NCBI GenBank assembly: GCA_005656395.1
Contig: SRSI01000055.1
Span: 620,001 to 684,000, forward strand
Direction: 5' to 3'
DNA: 64,000 bases
Source of the DNA: Strongyloides papillosus
Taxonomy: Eukaryota > Nematoda > Chromadorea > Rhabditida > Strongyloididae
This document shows, one piece after another, positions 58,631 to 64,000 of this stretch. A model generated the notes under the pieces. The model ran no database searches and was not told the DNA's origin. It saw only the letters and a list, made by a program, of their open reading frames with translations. Position 1 is the first letter of the stretch; each line of letters opens with the position of its first letter. The translations under genes were made by a program, and so were the position numbers.

Positions 58631-59148
58631 AGTTAAATTTTATAAGAATTTGTACTGGCGCGTTTCTAGACCAGGTTGAGCGTCAGAAAATTACTTCAGA
58701 TACGTAAAATTTAATTTTTATTAAACCAAACACCAAATTAGTACAACACAATAAAATAACACAAATAACTTTTACAAGATGACTCTTTTAAAAAATTACT
58801 GACTATTTAAAATCGGGCCCACTAAAATTTAATGAAGGAGATAACAAAATAATATAACTTACATTTATAACCAATTTTAACTTGTAGCCTTGTGAGTTTA
58901 TAAGCGCACAAGTATTAACTTAACCCCTAAAATAGCCAAACACGTTAGATTGTGAAATACCTCATAAAATTAAATCAGAAATGTAAAATGAAATGATTTT
59001 AAAATTTCTAGGCTTATATACCAAATCTTTTAATTGGTAAAATGTAATCCATTGTCTAAGCTACCTAATTTTCGCGCGAACGATTAAAGATCAAAAATAA
59101 AGAATTTACAAAACTACAACATAGATAATTTCCCAAAATTATCTTACT
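58631..59148 (-). repeat. Solo LTR, 518 bp, with TACA target duplication
   Basis: It starts AGTTAAATTTTATAAG and ends TTATCTTACT on the + strand, the same AGT...ACT style and same apparent orientation as the LTRs of B and D. It is flanked by TACA on both sides (58627-58630 and 59149-59152) and interrupts a 524-bp-family copy whose two halves rejoin without a gap. This is the product of LTR-LTR recombination of a complete element. Confidence 0.8.
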
Positions 59149-59400
59149 TACAAACCACTTTATTTTGTTAACTCTAGGAAACATTGTTCGAGTAACAAAG
59201 TCATTTTAAAAAGGAGTTAAAAAAGAGTTTTTAAAAATAACTTGACCTTTTTTGGTCACAAAGAATGAAACCTCTCCAGCACCCCCATATAAGAAAAAAT
59301 ACATTTTTTGGCTATTTTATCATAAAAATCGGTTAAGTTTATGAAGAGTTGTAATGAAAACAAAATTTTTATATTATTTTTTTATAGTAAATAAGAAAAG

Positions 59401-59914
59401 ATAATGTACTTCTAAAGACTTTAGAAAAATTAAATAATGTATCATTAATAATTTTATTATCTAAAGTGAAAAGTTCTATTAAATGTTTTACATGTAAACA
59501 AGTTTTGATTATAAATCCAAAAAAATGTAAGTAAAAACCTAGAAAATACATAAAATAAAACCAAGTTTAGAAATTTTTAAAGTCAAATTTAAAAAAATAT
59601 TCTAATTCCATAAAGAAAAGATCTTAGTGAAGCTAATTAAAAGAGATTTGGTAGGTATTACACGTGAGTGTCATGAATCTTTAAAGTACATAAGAAGCAA
59701 CTCCTACAAGATTAAGTTTAAGCAGCATCTAACTTGCTAGTTAATCAGATTTATTTTTTTTTGAGTAGTAAAGTAAATTTTTAATTGCATATTATTATAA
59801 ATTACTAAACAATTTCAACGTAAATTTATTTATAATTTATAAAACTAAAAAATATAAAATAAAACATTATAAAGAAGAGCCACTTACCCCAACTTCACTT
59901 GGGTTTAGTATGAC
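59401..59914. other. AT-rich stretch, no gene seen
   Basis: No coding or repeat-end signal recognised. Confidence 0.4.
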
Positions 59915-59916
59915 TA

Positions 59917-60794
59917 CAGGGTGGGCCAAAAGTCACATCACAGTTGCAATAAAACACTTTATAACTTTCTTTAGACGATATATTTCTATGGTATTACACG
60001 CATTTTGTAGAGGATGTGTTAAAGAATAATATATAACAAGATTGTTCTCAAGAATGAACTTAAAAAAAGTTACATAATTTTTTAATATTTGAAATTTAAA
60101 AAAATATTTCCAATTTTCATTTAAACTTATTTTAAAGTTTAAAATGCATGAATACATTTTGTAAAAGAACAATATTTCATACAATTATGTGTGAAAATGA
60201 TATCTTTTAGGTGACCATCACCCAGTTCTTTGCACAAATGTGCTTTTTCTTAAGCATTATTTATTACTATTTCTAAAATGATTTCATCTGATTTTTCGAA
60301 ATTGTTTAGAATATATAATATTGCGTGTTTTGATGCATCTTGGCTCACATTGTAGTGAAATCTGATAAATCTTGGGTTGTAGTAATTGAACATTTGTTGG
60401 TATAATAATAACGAACTATTCTTAATCTTTCTTCAAAAGAATATTTTTTAACTGAGTAGTAACAGTAGAAAATATATGAAAAAAGTAATATTGTAAAAAT
60501 GGGACATTTTATGAAGAAATATGTTTTTAAATAACTTTTTTCAACATTTAACATTCATTTTTCTAATTGAAATATTAGAAGATATACCTTTCAAACAAAA
60601 ATTTAAACATTTTGATTTAACTTAAAGTAACTTTTCAAAAAAATCATTTTCGAGAACGATCTTGTGATATAGTATTTTATAAATTATTCTCTACAAAATG
60701 CATATAATATCATAAAAATACGTCAACTACGAAAAAAGTTATAGCAGTTATAAAGTGTTTCATGCAACTGTGATGTGACTTTTGGCCCACGCTC
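59917..60794 (-). mobile_element. Mariner-like non-autonomous element, 878 bp, TA-flanked
   Basis: The ends are CAGGGTGGGCCAAAAGTCAC and, in reverse complement, GAGCGTGGGCCAAAAGTCAC; the inverted similarity extends about 150-240 bp inward (CACATCACAGTTGCA...CACTTTATAAC). TA flanks both ends (59915-59916 and 60795-60796). It retains a transposase N-terminal fragment. Confidence 0.88.
60270..60452 (-). pseudogene. Mariner-type transposase N-terminal fragment
   Basis: The minus strand reads YSFEERLRIVRYYYTN, typical of the helix-turn-helix start of mariner-related transposases, then after a frameshift TRNIIY and ILNNFEKSDE, matching the expected second helix region. It is truncated before the catalytic domain, so the element depends on a transposase supplied elsewhere. 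Confidence 0.55.
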
Positions 60795-60939
60795 TATTAT
60801 GAAAAACAAATATTATTTTCATAATAAGCATAAAATTTTGAGTCAAATGATATCAAAAATGCTAATAAAATACTAAGAAATTTGAAAAACATTTTTTTAC
60901 CGTTAATTAATTAATTTATTAATTAATATTTTTATTAAT

Positions 60940-61420
60940 TAAAAACTATCATCAAAAGCTAGCTAATTTAGATAGAGTAGATTCATGGCTACAAAATGAG
61001 ATATTAACCATCTCAAGAGCTCAAAAACTGACTTCAATAAAAATTATTGAATACTTTTTGTCATTTTTTAAAATTTTAGTTTTCTATGGTTTGACTTGAA
61101 ATTTCTTAAGCATATAAAGGCCTACCAACAAAAGCTAACTAATTCTGATAGAGTAACTTCTTGGCTACGAGTTGAAATATTACCCGTCTCAATAACTCAA
61201 GAACTGACTTTAATAAAAATTATTGAATATTTGTCATCAAATGTTTAAAATTTTAGCCTTTTAAAGTTTGACTTTTAATTTCTCAGCCATATAAAGGCGT
61301 ATCAACAAAAACTAACTAATTTTGATAGAATAAAGTCTTGGTTACAAAATGAGATATTAACAATCTCAATAGCTTAAGAACTAAATTCAATAAAAATTAG
61401 TAAAGTTTTACTATTAAACT
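60940..61420. repeat. Tandem repeat of ~176 bp, about 2.7 copies
   Basis: AGCTAGCTAATTTAGATAG-type anchors lie at about 60957, 61133 and 61310, spacing 176 and 177 bp. Shared words include TTGGCTAC and CTCAAGAACTGACTT. Confidence 0.8.
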
Positions 61421-61827
61421 TGGCATTTTACTATAAAAATTTTATTATTTATGCTTAAATTGTTATTTTAAAGACTTTCTTTGTAATGTTTATTTATTAT
61501 TACTAGAGAAACCCTAAAATAATTGTTTTATTATAAGACATGCTTAAATGAAGCATTAGATTATTAGTTTATACTTCATTTTGAACGTTGTCACCTGTAA
61601 CACTTTGGTCCTAAGGCAACTTTTGTTTACCCCCTTCTATAGGTGTTTACATTCAATTTTGAAAAATATTTATTAAAAAATAGAATCAGCATATAAAATT
61701 CTATATATATGCAAAATTTTATATCAATTGGGGCACTTCTAAATTGTGGTAAATTTTTATTGCATTTTACTAATTGTAAGATGTTCAATTTTTTTTTTGT
61801 TAATCAACATTCTCTATAAAACAAACA
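61421..61827. other. AT-rich stretch, no gene seen
   Basis: No coding or repeat-end signal recognised up to the mariner-like element. Confidence 0.4.
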
Positions 61828-61829
61828 TA

Positions 61830-62696
61830 CGTGGTCTGTCCCAAAAGTAATGAGAATGAATTCACTACGACCCCCATTAGCATCGGATTTAAAAGGTGAG
61901 GATACCGTTTTGTAGAGAAAATTTTCCTCTACAAAACGGTATATATTCCATTTAAATCCGAGCACTAAAAAATTTTTTATATTAGAAAAAGTAGACCCAT
62001 GTTTGGTACCCTTGTCACGCGCAAAATATCATACTTTTAGGTGGCAAAAAATTTTCAAAAAATAAAAAAAAGACGTCAAAGGTAAAAAAACATACAAGTC
62101 AACTATTGATTTTACATTGAGTTACTCATTATTGCCTGTTGAAGAGTTTTTATATTCGGCAATTATTCCTACTTTACCTGTTGCCTCCTATAACCCCAAC
62201 CTACAACGTGTAACTTCTTTCAACTCTTCAAAATTAAAAACTATCTTAAAAGAAATTACTTTGGGAATTTATAAAATGTACGATTATCTTCGACGAGTGC
62301 TCTAAATAATCGTATACATGAAGAATTTGGAATGATCACAAAAATTTCTTTTTATATTTTGTTTTCAAATTTTCAAAGTTTCTGTAACATTTTTTTCGTG
62401 TTTTGTACAAAATTCAAATGCTCAACGCTGTTTGATGCTTTTTTGCATGTTCATTGTTAAAGAAATTTAAAAATTTTTAGTTTGTGAGGATGATGGTTTT
62501 TTTTGCCGTGACAAGAGTACAAAACATGAGTCTACTTTTTTTAACATAAAAAAGTTTGTAGTGATTGGATTTAAATGGGATATATACCATTTTGTAAAGG
62601 AGAATTTTCTCTACAAAACGGTATCCTTACCTTTTTAATCCGATGCTTGTAAGGGTCGTAATGAATTCATTCTCATTACTTTTTGGACAGACCATG
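61830..62696. mobile_element. Mariner/Tc1-like MITE with long inverted repeats, 867 bp
   Basis: The ends are CGTGGTCTGTCCCAAAAGTA and, in reverse complement, CATGGTCTGTCCAAAAAGTA. The inverted arms continue for about 200 bp or more (ATGAGAATGAATTCA, GGATACCGTTTTGTAGAG, AAAAGTAGACYCATGTTT). TA flanks both ends (61828-61829 and 62697-62698). Within each arm ACCGTTTTGTAGAG is itself part of a small palindrome. The 62-codon reading frame inside has no transposase motif. Confidence 0.88.
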
Positions 62697-62698
62697 TA

Positions 62699-63278
62699 TA
62701 TTTCATAAATTATTTTTTATTAATTGAAATGAATATGTGTGGCATCATGCCTCAACTTGTAGTTATTTTTTTATGAAAAAGTTCGTTTTGCTTATTATAA
62801 GAATGAATTATCATACATTTTGTTATGATAATTTTAATATAATTAAGTTTTATTATCAAAAAGTATTATAAACAAAATTATATATAGTAAATATTTATTG
62901 AAGTAGAGACGTTCTAAAATATATAAATAAATGATATAAAATAATGAGATTTACTTTTAAATTAAATTAATTTAAAATATGTAATAAGAATAGATATAAA
63001 GAGTTAATATAAGGAAGAGTTTATTAGAAAGAAAGACATTACTAAGTTACAACATATTAGAAATTATTTAACAAGACTGCTCTGTTCTCTTAAAGGCTTG
63101 TATTTATATTGCTTTAGGTAGTGTAAGTTGGAGGATGTGACGTTGAATGTTTTGTGTCTGGAGTTTTCTTAGAGCGGGGTGGATAATAATGTGTTCCACA
63201 TTACAAATATATGAATAACGAGAGAGATACAAAAATCACTGTCTAAAAGTGATTCTTCTCGAGAGTTATTCATTATTT
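62699..63278. other. AT-rich stretch beside the mariner pseudogene
   Basis: It should hold the 3' untranslated part and terminal repeat of the mariner, but no mariner-type terminus was recognised. An imperfect hairpin lies at 63212-63273 (GAATAACGAGAGAG...CTCGAGAGTTATTC). Confidence 0.4.
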
Positions 63279-64000
63279 TTATTCGAAATAAAAACTATTA
63301 AAATCTACACATTGTCGCCAACGAGATCAAGCTTATTTATTTTATTTTCATAAAAACCCGAGCTTCTAGATTCAATGAACGCTTCAAAGGCAGTTTTTAT
63401 GTTTTTATCGTTCATAAAGATTTTCTCCGTTAAGAAGTTGTTGAGATGTTTGAAAAGATGGTAATTTGTTGGAGAAGGCCAGGTGAATATGGCAGGTGAG
63501 GCAGCGTTTTATACCCTGATTCTCACAATTTTTAGAAGGCTATTTTTGAAACGTGTGGTTCTGCATTATCGTGAATAAGAATGGGTTCTTTTCTATCGAC
63601 TAAAGCGGGTCTTTTTTGAGACAATTTCTGGTGCATTTTTTTAATGAGTTGACAATATGATACTAAATCAATAGTTTTACCATGTTTCAAAAACTTATAG
63701 TAAATAATTCTTGCAGCAGACCACTAAACAGATACTACAAGCTTCTTTGAGAATAGTTAAGTTTCGGGAACTGTTTCGGTACTTCATCTTTGTCCAACTA
63801 TTGCCCAGATATTTTACGATTGTCCTAGAGAATCTATTTTTCATCGCAAGTGATAAAACGACTTAAAAATGGGTCATTTTTGTTCCTCAAAATGAGGGAA
63901 GAACAAACCTCATAACGACACAATTTTTGATAGTCGTTAATCTCGTGAGGTACCCATTTGTCGAGCTTTTTCGTTTTTTCTATCTTTTTTAAATGAAGAG
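63279..64000 (-). pseudogene. Mariner (Tc1/mariner) transposase, degraded, N-terminus beyond the right edge
   Basis: The minus strand reads, with frameshifts, CRYEVCSSLILRNKNDPF, ITCDEK (first catalytic Asp) then a stop in place of Trp before ILYDN, RKGPILIHDN-like LIHDNAEPHVSK (second Asp), then LPYSPG and SPTNYHLFKHLNNFL, where the third Asp of the DD34D triad is Asn. The C-terminus reads SRWRQCVDFNSFYFE and stops at 63279-63281. The match is to the mellifera/cecropia-like group, which includes the human SETMAR transposase part. At least two frameshifts and one stop make it inactive. Confidence 0.85.

Larger units (their letters stand above)
57390..59400. repeat. Diverged copies of the 524-bp family, split by two insertions
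   Basis: 57400-57760, 58380-58630 and 59150-59380 each align with parts of the array at 7731-9110 (for example GTCACCACTCTTTG at 58535 and TTATTTTGTTAACTC at 59162). The gaps are occupied by an inverted-repeat element (57766-58238) and a solo LTR (58631-59148). Confidence 0.7.

Overview
This window is very AT-rich nuclear DNA from a eukaryote, almost certainly a small-bodied invertebrate. Two pieces of evidence point tentatively to a nematode: a short two-exon secreted-protein gene (17842-18287) and a decayed two-exon relative (50320-50800) both resemble the nematode transthyretin-like (TTL) family, and both contain ~40-nt GTAAGT...AG introns. There is no rRNA or tRNA gene and no CRISPR array. 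Nearly everything recognisable is mobile DNA.

Layout. 1-6063 (-): Helitron Rep/helicase, 2021 codons open to the left edge, with an N-terminal cysteine-protease-like domain. 7731-9110: a 524-bp tandem repeat. 9698-14778 (+): Ty3/gypsy-type LTR element A, flanked further out by inverted arms (9150-9400 and 15010-15290). 16862-17180: pogo/Tigger-like MITE. 17842-18287: TTL-like gene. 19670-22109: nested inverted-repeat elements. 22110-24379 (+): decayed retroelement F, split by a 986-bp inverted-repeat element. 24650-26077 (-): a broken, spliced, relatively GC-rich gene antisense to F. 29290-30350 (-): gag remnant. Then a same-orientation run of LTR elements follows: B (31344-36329), C (37502-42268), D (43379-48560) and decayed E (about 50826-54370). 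From 57390 to the right edge lie diverged 524-bp-family copies, a solo LTR, several mariner-type and other inverted-repeat elements, and a mariner transposase pseudogene running off the right end.

The LTR elements. A, B, C and D each have paired LTRs and matching target-site duplications (GTTAA, AAATA, AAATG, GTAT). All four LTR types begin AGT and end ACT. LTR divergence counted by eye is 1/179 (A), 1/312 (D), 5/294 (B) and 3/130 (C), so all are recent insertions, yet every copy is disabled. A has three in-frame stops. B has two stops and a DTC protease triad. C has two frameshifts, two stops and lost catalytic residues in PR, RT and IN. D has a damaged RNase H motif and an integrase missing its zinc site and first catalytic Asp. 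Domain order throughout is gag-NC-PR-RT-RH-IN.

Points most worth a second look: AT-hook motifs in the RNase H-integrase linker of two different elements; the antisense SUMO-motif-rich gene beside element F; the protease-bearing Helitron with 91-codon internal repeats; and the inverted-repeat element that carries an unexplained coding stretch. All domain calls are by eye, without database search.
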